A DNA stretch of 22,268 nt from Bigelowiella natans CCMP2755 (GCA_000320545.1 ADNK01003393.1:1-22268), one strand, 5' to 3'; shown: positions 10,021 through 19,742, numbered from the stretch's first letter. Notes: generated by a model from the letters alone, not told the origin. Numbers and translations are program-made.

Positions 10021-10153
10021 GGAGGGAGTTGAACCCTCCCCTGCCGTCGCAGGGCAGCCCCCGCGGGGCTGTGGGGTTTTCGAAAACTGAGCAAGCTTTT
10101 CCCGCGCCGCGGAACCTGGTGCAGCAAGCAATGAAAAAAAAAAAAAAAAAAAA
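10021..10153 (+). other. Three hairpins followed by an A20 tract
   Basis: Three small inverted repeats follow one another: GGAGGG/CCCTCC (10021-10039), CCCTGC/GCAGGG (10039-10054) and CAGCCCC/GGGGCTG (10055-10071). After about 60 bases comes an uninterrupted run of twenty A (10134-10153). A run of A preceded by structured GC-rich sequence is what the 3' end of a non-LTR retroposon or retrocopied RNA on the plus strand would leave. No target-site duplication was found. Confidence 0.5.
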
Positions 10154-10154
10154 G

Positions 10155-10879
10155 ATGCCCCCGAAGCACCTTCAAGAAAGTTCAGGAATTTTCATCCTGG
10201 AATTGCCACTGATGGGTTTGACCAACAATGGCGCCCGGCTGCTGTCTTTTTCCGCTTGGAGGCGGCTGCTTTGCGGTCTCCTTGTGCCCCCGCTGGTCAA
10301 TCGGCCGCCCCAGCAGCCAAGGCACCAACGGGGACATCCCCGAGGGTGCATGCCGTGGAGTCTGGGACCCCTGCATGCTGCACAAAGCAAGCGAGGCAGG
10401 GGAGAAAGACAAGCATGCAATGCTGCTCTCTTCTCTCGCCCCCTGCGCCGCCCATGGCAACACGCGGGCCAAGGACCTTCGTGCGTGCCCCCAAAGTGTG
10501 TTTTCACATGGCGCAGGGGATTTCACGAAAATCAGCGCCAATTTCACGCGGAATCGCTGAAAGCGACCTGAAAGGTGCTCATTGGGTGCCAAAATGGCCG
10601 TGTTTGGTGCTGCGACAACGGCAGAGCCCAAAATTTTTGACAAAAAATCGCCAAGGGGCATGGCACGATGGCCGCCTGAGTTGACATGACCCTTCTCCGG
10701 CCGATGACACGCACCAAAGTGACCCACACAGGCGTTCTCTGACGTCAACTGGCGCTTGCAGCACACCTCCTGGGTCACAAGAGGAACATCCCTGATTGGC
10801 GAGACTGTTCGCGGTCTGGAGAGGGTTCCTCTTGTGTCTTTTCATCCCACGTCACTCCCGGCCCTTTCCTGTGACTCTG
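10155..10879. other. GC-rich stretch without recognisable gene
   Basis: No coding motif or homology to the other parts of the window is visible. GTGACCCA (10719-10726) and TGGGTCAC (10771-10778) form an 8-bp inverted repeat. Confidence 0.5.
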
Positions 10880-12150
10880 AGAAGAGCTGCTGCACCCAAA
10901 AGCGGCTCCACGTCACCACGAACAACCCCCTTTCTGCTTTCAGGGTCAACAAAGGAAGCACTGGCTGCTCTTTGCGGTTTCAAAACTCAAGCTGACCAGT
11001 GACCAAGAAGTGCGAACTCATCAACCGACCCTTCCTTCCGCCAACAAGCATGGACAACGAACAAGCAGCAAGGACTTCACCCCTTCCTTTCCCAGCAATC
11101 GCAATGGAGCGAGCAATGCGTTTCCTTGCACTCCATCCGTGTGTGACTTCAGACTTCAAGGCGGTCCTTGACGTGTGGAAGTTCACCCACACCGCCAAGG
11201 TGACCGGAGTGTCGTTCTTCCAGCCAACTCTCTCTCAACGAGTCCTCGTTGACGGCAAGGAGAGCTCACGTGGCCAATTGCCCCACGAAGACGAGACATT
11301 GTTCGAGGTCAGGCTGTTCTTTGGAGAAGGAACGCACAAACACGAGTGCGAGCCCACCTTCTTGGGACCGCTCCAGCCCACGGGCTCCGCTGCTCCTCTC
11401 GCGGAGGCACTCCAGGCTGGCAGGTGCCCGGATCCACTCTGGCATTGTGCGGTCGTGGAGCTCGTTCGTCAGGGGACACTCGGACAACTGCAGCTCCAAC
11501 CACCACGCGACAGCGGTCGTGTTTCGTTCTGAGTGGTCAAGGGAGCAAAGGAAAGGACCCATCACCTTCGGCTGCAAGAGGAGATGCAAGAAGCTTTGTG
11601 TCCTCCGGCCTCATCGAGGAGCTTGTTTGGAGGACGAAAAGTGGCTGGAGGTTCTCCGCTTGGCAAGGCAAGCTGAAAAGGAGGAGCACGAAGCCAAAGA
11701 AGACGAGTGGGCACGAGAGGCGATGTGCAACCTTGCAAAGAGTGAACCATCGCCCGAGCTTTTCGACGACGACGACTCGTTTGACGAGAAGTCTCCTCCT
11801 TCTCGCAACGCAGAATCGACACCGTGGTGCAGTGGGTGCACAGAGTCAAAGTCTTCAAACGCTGACAGTCCAAGCTGGCAAGGAGCCCAAAGCAAGTGAC
11901 ATTGAAGCGGTGCCGCAATGCACGACAAGTCAATTTCAAAAAGTTCATCACCGCTTCTCACTTTGTTGAGAACAACTTGCACACGGAAAAGACATCGAGC
12001 ATTGCGCAAAGTGCAACCAACCTTTTTTGTGAAGGGGGCGGGGTGTGGCGCTCACTCTGCCCGCCACAGCGTCCCACCTTGTGTGCGACTCGCGACACAC
12101 AACGTCCTGAGCCGTCCCCTGGCGACGCGCTGCGTCGCATGCGTGGAACG
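10880..12150 (+). repeat. Right arm of the long diverged inverted repeat
   Basis: This is colinear with the reverse complement of 4590-6115. Similarity covers about 150 bases of leader, the whole unknown-family gene, and about 200 bases of trailer including GTGTGGCGCTCA and CGACTCGCGACACACAACG. The two arms point away from each other and enclose the gag and integrase remains. Confidence 0.75.
11050..11899 (+). pseudogene. Unknown-family copy 2, one apparent frameshift
   Basis: The frame starts at the ATG at 11050 and reads conserved blocks AMRFLALHPC, TSDFKAVL, RVLVDGKES, DETLFEVRLFFGEGT and FLGPLQPT. Between about 11390 and 11440 the conserved reading moves to another frame, which runs to TGA at 11897: SWSSFVRGHSDNC, NHHATAVVFRSEWS, FGCKRRCKK, VLRPHRGAC, a Lys/Glu-rich helix, then an acidic patch ELFDDDDSFDEKSPP. 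A small indel relative to copy 3 lies at the switch, so this is a frameshifted gene unless an unseen intron spans it. Composite length is near 280 residues. The Cys, His and Trp residues of the central block are shared with copy 3, which points to a folded, possibly metal-binding domain. That is inference; no known family is recognised. Confidence 0.65.
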
Positions 12151-12762
12151 GTCTGAGAACGTGCAGCTCGCTGCTCTTGTGTTCTTGGAAAGTTCTTTCG
12201 TTCTTCCTTGGACCAGCGCGTTCTTGGACAAGTCCAGGAACTGTCACAGAACGTTCTGCACGACACAGTGTTCGTGCAGCACGACAAAGGCGTCGGAACG
12301 ACGCACAGTGAAAAAACAACGCATGGTTGCATTGCAGGTGAAAGCTTTCTCGGAGCCGCACGCGCAACTTGTGCCTGCTTGCATGCAAACACAACTCAAA
12401 AGACAACACAACTCAAACACCACAACTGCAAACAACAGTTCAAGTTTCATCAACGCTTTCATGAGTCACGCTCAACCGCCACTTGTTGACGCAGCAGCGA
12501 TGCATGCGTGCACCCCAATGCCCGATTCAGCGCAGGACGACAAAATCGTGGATCGCTGTCTCGACAGGCCCGGTGCAAAGCAGGCACGGGAACCTCCTGT
12601 CGGCAGGGCCACGTCTCTCAACTCGTCAGCTGAGAGCAAATGCGTGCTCGGCACATCCCCATTGGCACACGCCGCTGACGAGGGCGATGTGCACTCCAGA
12701 GTGAGCGCGACAACTCCCCTGCGCCCCAGCTGACCCACGCAACCTTTTTTTCGCCGACAACG
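12151..12762. other. Spacer between unknown-family copies 2 and 3
   Basis: Long frames are open on both strands but have no motif and no counterpart near copy 1. The last 40 bases before copy 3 resemble the leader of copy 2 (a pyrimidine run, then CGCCGACAACG before the ATG), so the leader appears to have been duplicated with the gene. Confidence 0.45.
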
Positions 12763-13669
12763 ATGAACACCAGTCCAAGAACCCCTGTTCCCTCCCTGCC
12801 GTTCCCACCCATCGAAACAAAGAGGGTGATGCAGTTCCTTTCTCTGCACTCTTGCACGACTTCCGACTTCAAGGCCGTCCTCAGTGTCTGGCGGCTCAAC
12901 CACATCGCCAGGGCGACTGGAACCTCGATTTTCCGCCCAGCTCTTTCGCGGCGGGTCCTGCAGGATGGCAGCGAAAGCAACCGGTTCCAGCCGGAACACG
13001 AAGACACGACTCTTTTCGAGATCGAGCTCTCGTTTGGGGGAGGAACTCACACACGTGAGTGTCCCCTGAGCTTCTTGGGTCCTCTCCTCCCAACGGACTC
13101 CCTCGTGCCGGTGGCGAAGACTCTCCAAGTCCCAGGAAGCGTTGTGTGGACTTGGAGCTCCTTTGTCAATGGTCACGCTGACAATTGCAACTTGAACCAC
13201 CACGCCACGGGAGTGGTGTTCTCTTCTGAGTGGTCCAGGGATGGCAAGGGAGGCTGGGTGACCTTTGGCTGCAAGAGGCGCTGCAAGAAACTTTTGTGTG
13301 CTCCGCCCACACCGTGGGGCGTGCACACCTGACGTGCACTGGCAGCGCGTTCTCAGGAGTGCAAGAGTCGAAGAAGACAAAGAGGCCAAAGCAGAGGAAG
13401 AAGGGGGCACTGTGCAAAGCTCTTGCCACTTGGCAACCGTCTGCAATGCTCCCCTTGAATTGGTCGACGACGATGACTTTGACGAAAAAGGCTCTCCGCT
13501 CAGAAACACGATTGACACAGGGAACACGCCTTGGTCGGGGACTGAGTGGGTGTCCTCGCTCCCGTGGCAATCACCACTTCACTTGTTCTTGTCGCGCTGT
13601 GCGTGTGCGTCGTGCAACCAGCCAACAGGTGCGCTGCTGGCTGATGCTTGCATTCGAACGTTGATGTGA
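12763..13669 (+). pseudogene. Unknown-family copy 3, best-preserved N-terminal domain
   Basis: One uninterrupted frame from the ATG at 12763 covers the whole conserved domain: ETKRVMQFLSLHSC, TSDFKAVLSVW, DTTLFEIELSFGGGT, CPLSFLGPLLPTDS, WSSFVNGHADNC, NHHATGVVFSSEWS and FGCKRRCKK. It then ends early at TGA (13330-13332). Next to copy 2, one extra T near 13292-13295 moves the frame. The continuation CVLRPHRGAC, a Lys/Glu-rich helix and the acidic patch LVDDDDFDEKGSP are all present in the shifted frame, open to 13669. The product as encoded would be a 189-residue protein lacking the acidic tail. TSDFKAVL differs from copy 2 at three bases, all third-position and silent, so both copies diverged under protein-level constraint. 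Function and family are unknown. The long minus-strand frame over it is antisense. Confidence 0.65.
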
Positions 13670-14483
13670 TCGATGCCATTGAAAACAAAACACCAAAACC
13701 CTGATGATGAAAATGCATTGTGAGGAGCTTGAGCATGCATGCCAAAACAAGCTCCCAAGAGGATGTCACCGCTCGCACGCGGGTCTTTTGACTTTTTGTC
13801 CACGATCACCACTGCGCTGCTCGAGTGTGTGATGAGTGTGTGAGCACGAGTGTCTGGGTGTGACAAGTGACGAAGTGCGCAAGTGCAACGCACAAGTTGT
13901 TTCAACGCACGACCACTCGCGAAAACGTTTCAAATTGCTTGCAAACAGTTCCACAGAAAAGTGTTTGCAAACACTCTTTCTTGTTCGAACGTTGTTTGAA
14001 CAAAACCAAGCATCAGTTTCGTGACGTGTGGGCATTGTTTGTTCAAGTCAAGTGCTCGTTCAGAAAATGCAAAAGTGTTTCCAAACGAAAAAAAACGTTT
14101 GTGCCCAGCTCCACCAGTTTGTCCAACCAACAACTTGATTGTCATCAATTGGTGTTTGATTGACGTCGTTGAACGTCGATTGAATTGAGTTGATCAGTGC
14201 TGGTTGACTCAGGCAGTGCTTGTCAACACTGATCAACCTCACATCAACGCTGGCCGCTCCAATTGTGGCGGACAAGGCTAGGGGGTTGCACTTGAGTTGC
14301 ACGGCTTGCACGTGTGTGCACAACAGGGCTGAGTGGGTTGATTTTGATGGACGTCCAACTTTGCATGCCAGCTTGCGTGCCATGTGGCGAGCTTGCTGCT
14401 GAAGTGCAATTTCGTTGCGCTTGTCACAGCAGTCATGCATTGCAACAAGTGCACCATCAGACTGGAAAGTGATGCAGAGAGAG
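13670..14483. other. Palindrome-rich right end of the block
   Basis: No gene is seen. The sequence is less GC-rich than the rest of the block and full of short self-complementary words. There is a perfect 16-bp palindrome AGTGTTTGCAAACACT at 13960-13975, and an 11-bp inverted repeat GTTGATCAGTG (14189-14199) / CACTGATCAAC (14227-14237). It includes the 3' UTR of the methyltransferase gene at its right end. Confidence 0.6.
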
Positions 14484-15642
14484 TCAACTTTTCCTTGCGA
14501 CAATGACAGTTGTGTCCAAACACAGTGGCCTTCCCGAGCTCAATGTCCTCTCAACCTCACCAGCAATTGCCTTCCTCAGCTCCCCCGTTTTCTCCTTGCT
14601 GAGCGTCTTCAGAATGGGGATGCGTGACCCAACAACCTGCAACCACTTTTGCTGAAATTCGTCGCCGTCGAGACACGCAAGGCTGTTCTTGACATGGAAA
14701 ACAATGCATTTGTCAAATCCCTCGGAGAGGAGGAGCTTCCTGAGACCATCGTCTCCGTAAGTCTTCTGCATGTGAAAGTTCGAGCGTGTTTTGCGCTTTG
14801 GAGTGTCGATTCCACAAGCCTTCATCGCGGCAGGGAGGACGCCGAACAGCGTGCTTTCCGATTCGTCGCCCCAGATTCCTGTTGAGCGGGAAAGATGCAC
14901 ATTTTTTTCAGTTGCTAGCTGCGTTTTGTTAGTTTGGTTTCGGTGGTGGAACGTCGAAACACTGCGGAAGAGTCGAAGGATTTGAATGGTTTTGAGAGGG
15001 AAAGTTGATGACAGGTTTACCCCAACAAGCCACGCCACCGGGTCTAAGGACACGTGCAGTTTCCTTGATTGCTTTCATGTGATCTGCGAGGTAGGAGCAT
15101 GATGGTGATGCTGATGATAATAATGGTGCTGATGAAAATCGTGGCGATGATGATGACGATGAATGACTACGATGATTGTGATGATGATGAGGATGGTGAT
15201 GATGATGATGATGTTGGTGGCGACGATGACCTGGGATGAGCATGAGACATAGATTTGAGAGAAGGCAGTGAAAAGACTTACTCTCAAGAGAGGAGAGATC
15301 ACATGCATCCATAGCCTTAAACTCAACGCTTATGTTTGATTCTGAAGCGTTTGATGACACTCTCTTCTTGGCCAGCTTTAGCATCTCGCCGCTTTAGAAA
15401 ACACATCATCCTCGTCATTACCGTTGGCACCGTCTCTATCATCATCATCATCATCATCGTAATATTCATCCTCATCATCACGATTGCCTGTAGTCAGTAG
15501 CAAGGATCTTCGTCTTAGCATTTGGACTTCTTTGTTGGAGATAGTGAACCAGTAGCTCCGTGCTTCAAAATAGAGAATAGTAACGATAAATGTCCGCATG
15601 TAGGCGTCAAAAAAATCCTTCATGCTCCACACTCTTCTCTCA

Positions 15643-15679
<37 letters not shown>

Positions 15680-15727
15680 ATATATAATGTTTGATCATAT
15701 TGATCTATTTACGTAATATCATACCCA

Positions 15728-15761
<34 letters not shown>

Positions 15762-16244
15762 CACATGCACATGCACATGCACGAAACGCACGCAAGTCAC
15801 GTACGCAAGCGCGTGCACATGATGCCGCACCAATTTCCCGGCCCACATCCAATCTCGAGAATATCGAGATTGCCTTCAAAGCCACCGATACCAAGATTGG
15901 TGATGCATGACCACCTGCGGACAACGACGCACCCAAACATACGCACACAAAGAGATAGCGAGAAAGCCAGGGATAAGAGAGTAGGAGATTAGGGTTACGT
16001 GCGCGTTTGTGTTACACCAAAAAGCAGAGACAATCAAATTCTAAAAATGTAGTACATAATGTACAAACAAACAGCGCATGAACACGCATACGCAGCACGA
16101 AGATATCAACCCCGATGTTGTTGCCCAGTCCCCTAGCACACGATTGTATCCATCCGAAAACTCATCCCATTTCTTCAGAAGGCCTTCGAGGGTTGGGGCT
16201 GATGGTTTCTGTTCAAACCACTTTATCAACATCGTTCTCGCCAT
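14484..16244 (-). CDS. Class I SAM-dependent methyltransferase, six exons
   Basis: Exons in transcript order: 16244-16111, 15914-15801, 15529-15488, 15391-15231, 15083-15021 and 14878-14484 (stop TGA), giving about 302 residues with every junction in phase. After a short N-terminal helix region (LLKKWDEFSDGYNRV) comes SAM-binding motif I, LDILEIGCGPGN. Next are the acidic ribose-binding strand end ILATDYSGEMLKLAKKR, then SFHCLLSNLCLMLIPD (motif IV region), then ARVLRPGGVACWGIWG (post-motif strand), and a C-terminal substrate-side region ending TTVIVARKS. This is the Methyltransf_11/25-like Rossmann arrangement. The acceptor substrate cannot be told. Odd points: the intron after 15488 begins GC (AG|GCAATC) if the family spacing D-x-S is kept, although a GT donor eight bases later also keeps frame. 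The acceptor at 15529 is a tandem AAG/AAG site. Introns hold GAT, AT and CA repeats. It looks intact. Confidence 0.87.
15104..15220. repeat. Imperfect (GAT)n tract in methyltransferase intron
   Basis: About 115 bases of GAT/GATGAC units fill most of the intron between exons 4 and 5. Confidence 0.9.
15645..15677. repeat. (AT)n microsatellite
   Basis: About sixteen AT units lie in the methyltransferase intron between exons 2 and 3. Confidence 0.95.
15730..15782. repeat. Compound (CA)n-(CATGCA)4 repeat
   Basis: About fifteen CA units pass directly into four CATGCA units. The same compound structure recurs at 20284-20335. It lies in the methyltransferase intron just after exon 2. Confidence 0.95.
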
Positions 16245-16828
16245 TACTATAACTCCCCTTCTTATCATCACTGTCCTTACCGAAGCGCATGGCATTACCA
16301 TCCATGTCAATGCTAACACGCGAGTGAATACACACACACACACACGCATACGCATACGCATATACGCGTATACGCACACGCTCGCACACCGACCTTCTCC
16401 TCCGCCATAGCTGCTCGTGGTCCAGGTCTCGGCTCCGGGAGATAAAAAAAAGAAGCCGATATTTCCACAATATTCCCTCAAAATCCATGCCGTTCAAGAT
16501 AAACCGCATTCAAACATGATGGGCTTTGAGGAGATGAGCGGATCAAGCCCTGCGACAAGAACATCTCCAGGTTAAACTACCAAAAGGAAAGCCGACCATC
16601 AGAATTTTTGCAGAGGCTCGTATTAATAGACGAAATCTGATCAATTATTACCCTGCGACAACCTAAATATCTCGTCGTAATGCAGTGAAACTATCATCGC
16701 GTTTTCCTTCCCCGAATCTCCAATCATGCTCGAAGCCGGCCCCAGCCCAACGAGGCCAGCGCCGACGGCAAGAAGTCCTCAAATGAGATAGAGAGGAGAA
16801 AGATGAAACATTTATAACGTTCAGGGAA
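16245..16828. promoter_or_regulatory. Divergent intergenic region
   Basis: This stretch separates the methyltransferase ATG (minus) from the unknown gene at 16829 (plus) and must contain both promoters. It holds an ACACAC/ATACGC repeat (about 16329-16380). No core promoter element could be assigned with confidence, and extra 5' exons of either gene are possible here. Confidence 0.35.
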
Positions 16829-17842
16829 ATGCAGTATCAATACCTTCGCGCTTGTGCTTTTTGGTTATGTTTTGTGGCCTTTTTGTGTGCATGTTTAGCA
16901 CGGAAGGGGCGAGGGGCTACCTCCAGAAGAACATCGGCTGATAGAGAGCCTGCAATGTCCGCCCCATCCACGCTTCCGCCACCGCCTCCTGTAGTCCATC
17001 TCGGCGAGAAGAAATCAGATTTAGGTTATTTGAAACTAATGGAATGTTCATAGTAAAAAAAACCGCCTTCAATGCTGACTCTCGATTGCTTCGTGCCCTT
17101 CCGATTCCCCCTCCCCCCCCCCCCCCCCCCTACCCGAACATTCTTCTGCATTTCGTAACTACGCAGAGCACTTTACGATCCCCAACCGGACGGTTAGCGT
17201 TGATAGTAGCAACTGGATGAAATTAAATGAGGAATACCACGAGGTGGTCAACGATTGTTTTTTGATAGTGATATGCTATTCTCACTCTCTCTCCCCGCCC
17301 CTCGCTCCCCCTCCCCGGATTCTTCTTTCCCAATCCGTTAAAAAATTATTTTCTCTGGCATCCTTCTCTTTCCTCTTCCTATCCTCATGATCTATACATG
17401 ATTTATACAGCAAGGGGTGGCTTCATCCTCGAGGTCTCCGGGGAGGCCGAAGAGAACGAAGATACCAATTATTCGCACACCTGCGCCATACAGTACGTCA
17501 TCATCACCTAAAATCGATCATAATCATCTGTCTTATTGTTCTATGCGTTATTTCTCTCCCCCCATCATCCACAATCGTACAACACCGTCGATGATGCCAT
17601 CACGCAACTCGGCCCTTCAGGTGGCAAGGCTGCGAAGAAGGCGTCTGTTATAATAACAGGCATAGCGCAGCACATCTACAATGAACCCAGCAGGTAAGTC
17701 GCCGATGACGGTGTTGTTGATGATATTGACACAGATCATGAGCACCATCATAAGCATGCACGTAAATCATAAAAATATTACATATAAATATATATTCAAA
17801 GTTTTCTCAAACTGTAAGGACGTAAGCGTCTTAATACATGCC

Positions 17843-17873
<31 letters not shown>

Positions 17874-19102
17874 TCAGGGGACTGTACTTCTGCAAGAAGC
17901 ACATGGCGGGTGTCACTCCACGAATACTAGCTGTGAAGGTCTCTCCTCCTCCCTTTGTATTCCCCAAACTGAAGCTGACCACACTCGTCCTAAATTCGCC
18001 AAAAGAACTTACCCCCCCCCTCCCCCATATATACCATTATCCCCGCGCGCAGAAGGACACGGAGCAGCAGTTGGAAATCGTACAATCTTCTCTCGACGAT
18101 ATAGAAGCAAATAACATCCTCGTTGACAGCCTTGTGCGTCTTGGCCCTCAGGTAGAATTGGAGGGTCGGCGATGAGATCCGGGAAGGGGGGGGGGGATAG
18201 GGAATTGTGGTGAAGAAATATACCGATAACATTTATCTAATTTGAAGCAATATTATGATTCGTCGCGAGAATAAGCTTGGGAAGGCTTTTTGCCTTTTCA
18301 TTATCCGAAGTCTGCACATGACTCACCATCATCTATGGGATGATGAGATTTTATGGACGATCGTCGCTCCCCTTCCCCCCCCCCCCCTCCTTCCCCTGGC
18401 TCTGTACTATTAGAAATTCGACGGCATGAACACTACTCTTGAGCGTTTAATTCGGTTGATGCGCAGCAACAACACTAGTCCAGGGGTTTCTCAGGTTATA
18501 TAAATAAATATATATATATATATATATATATAATGTAGTTTACAGCCATTATTTAGTCGGGAAGAAGAGAGGAATAGAGTTGAAGTGAGAGAGAGTATAA
18601 AAGACAAATCACGACGAATGTGAGATAACACGAAAACTTCTTTACGAGCCGCTCCTGGATTTGAACGAATCAAGTCCAAACGCTAGTTCCGTGCCCGTTG
18701 GGTCGGTGTTGATACGCGCTCTCTCTTTCCTCCTCAATTGTATTCATTGGCCTTTTCCTTGGATGGGGTTCCTTTTGTCCTCAAAATCGCTCGAATTTTC
18801 GTGCCAACATCGAATCTTGGCTCCCGCGAGCAGAATAATCCCCGCAAAAATAGCCTATTTTTTTTGGGCCAAAAACATGCCACTTCCACGCCAAATTAAG
18901 AGGTGTCAGCTTAGACTTCTCGTACCGATACGAATTTGAAATAGAGAGAGAGGGGGAGAGGGGGGGGGGGAGAGGGGGCAACAATGATGATCTGATTTTC
19001 GTCCCTGTCTGTGTCTCTTCGTCGTCGCATCTTGTCAGGAATGGGGAGAGCCAGTTCAAACTCCACAGCAGCAGCAACGTAGTAGGGACCGTGCGCTTGT
19101 AA
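16829..19102 (+). CDS. Unrecognised multi-exon gene with signal-peptide-like start
   Basis: Exons: 16829-17024, 17411-17492, about 17575-17693, 17878-17938, 18053-18151, 18414-18494, 18649-18707 and 19039-19102 (stop TAA), about 250 residues. Phases agree at every junction except the entry to exon 3, where no AG acceptor is visible although VDDAITQLGPSGGKAAKK looks clearly coding. The N-terminus has a hydrophobic core (FWLCFVAFLCACLA) like a signal peptide or anchor, then a Pro-rich stretch. Later exons give charged helices: QQLEIVQSSLDDIEANN and MNTTLERLIRLMRSNN. An internal in-frame ATG (MSAPSTLPP) could serve as an alternative start without the hydrophobic segment. No family is recognised, so no function is proposed. 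Exons 4-6 are the best supported. Exon 7 has a weak acceptor. Confidence 0.6.
17844..17870. repeat. (GT)n microsatellite next to an acceptor
   Basis: About thirteen GT units end seven bases before the AG acceptor of exon 4 of the unknown gene, where the pyrimidine tract would normally be. Confidence 0.9.
18508..18532. repeat. (AT)n microsatellite
   Basis: About twelve AT units lie in the intron after exon 6 of the unknown plus-strand gene, close to its donor. Confidence 0.9.
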
Positions 19103-19742
19103 GAGCGACTTTCAAGTGATGATGCGACACAGATGATCGATCATGCAGAGCTACACCTACTATGCTTGACCTGCTACGTGGCCAGCATACGTACACGTAC
19201 ACGCGCGCAGAGGGAACATCAATGCCATCATAGTCCCCGCGCTTGCTGCACAATAAGACTGTAAACAATTTAAATTCTATAAAAGACGTGCCAACATGTA
19301 ACGTTCCTTAGCGCCAGATTTTGTTGCGCGCGGCATATTGGATGAGTGCGCTCTATATTTGATCGATGTTCGAAGGCGCCATCTAGCTATAGCTGTAGTA
19401 GCTGACAAGAGTCTATCATGCTGGATGGCGAGAAGTGGCCCTCATATATGTGTTTCATGGCGATTGTGAAACAAGAATGGAACATGCACACGCAGGTACG
19501 TGCATCATGTACGTAATGATTACGCATCAGACTAGCAGAGCCTCATATTCAATACACGATTGCTGCACTCTTATTACATGCAAGGCACATGCTAGCATGC
19601 ATGTTGTGTGCATTGTGTTGCCATTTGCTAGATTTAGCGTTCCATGATTTTCCACAGCTACTACCTACACACAAACGCCCAAACAAAACACATCCCCGTA
19701 GTTTGCTAGACAAGCTCTAAAGCTGGGAGATCGATCGCACCA
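19103..19742. other. Convergent intergenic region, no gene seen
   Basis: This lies between the 3' ends of the plus-strand unknown gene and the minus-strand Ser-rich gene. It is AT-leaning with many ACGT-containing short palindromic words such as ACGTACACGTACACG. No exon, RNA gene or mobile element could be supported. Confidence 0.5.

Larger units (their letters stand above)
3650..14450. mobile_element. Inserted or repeat-derived block between two convergent host genes
   Basis: Between the U-box-like stop (3563) and the methyltransferase stop (14484) the DNA is visibly richer in GC and in CACG/GTGC words. It lacks the AT, GT and GAT microsatellites that crowd both flanks, and I could not build intron-containing models in it. 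It carries copia-type gag and integrase remains and three copies of one unknown gene family. The edges are approximate: no target-site duplication, terminal repeat or LTR pair was recognised by eye. It may be several nested insertions rather than one. Confidence 0.6.

Noticed and set aside
10021-10100. tRNA gene on the minus strand
   Set aside because: A good T-arm/B-box is present, but no acceptor stem, D-arm or anticodon arm can be folded around it.
9450-10571. 373-residue plus-strand open frame
   Set aside because: It is antisense to the integrase fragment and continues through the A20 tract as poly-Lys. No motif is present.
11918-12733. 271-residue plus-strand frame after copy 2
   Set aside because: It overlaps the trailer of the inverted repeat. 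The homologous trailer of copy 1 does not preserve the frame.
12472-13527. 351-residue minus-strand open frame
   Set aside because: It is antisense to family copy 3, whose plus-strand protein is conserved in the other copies.
15378-15698. Acidic and IYIY-repeat open frame
   Set aside because: It is a translation of AT and ATC microsatellites in a methyltransferase intron. Only the 42-nt exon inside it is coding, in a different frame.
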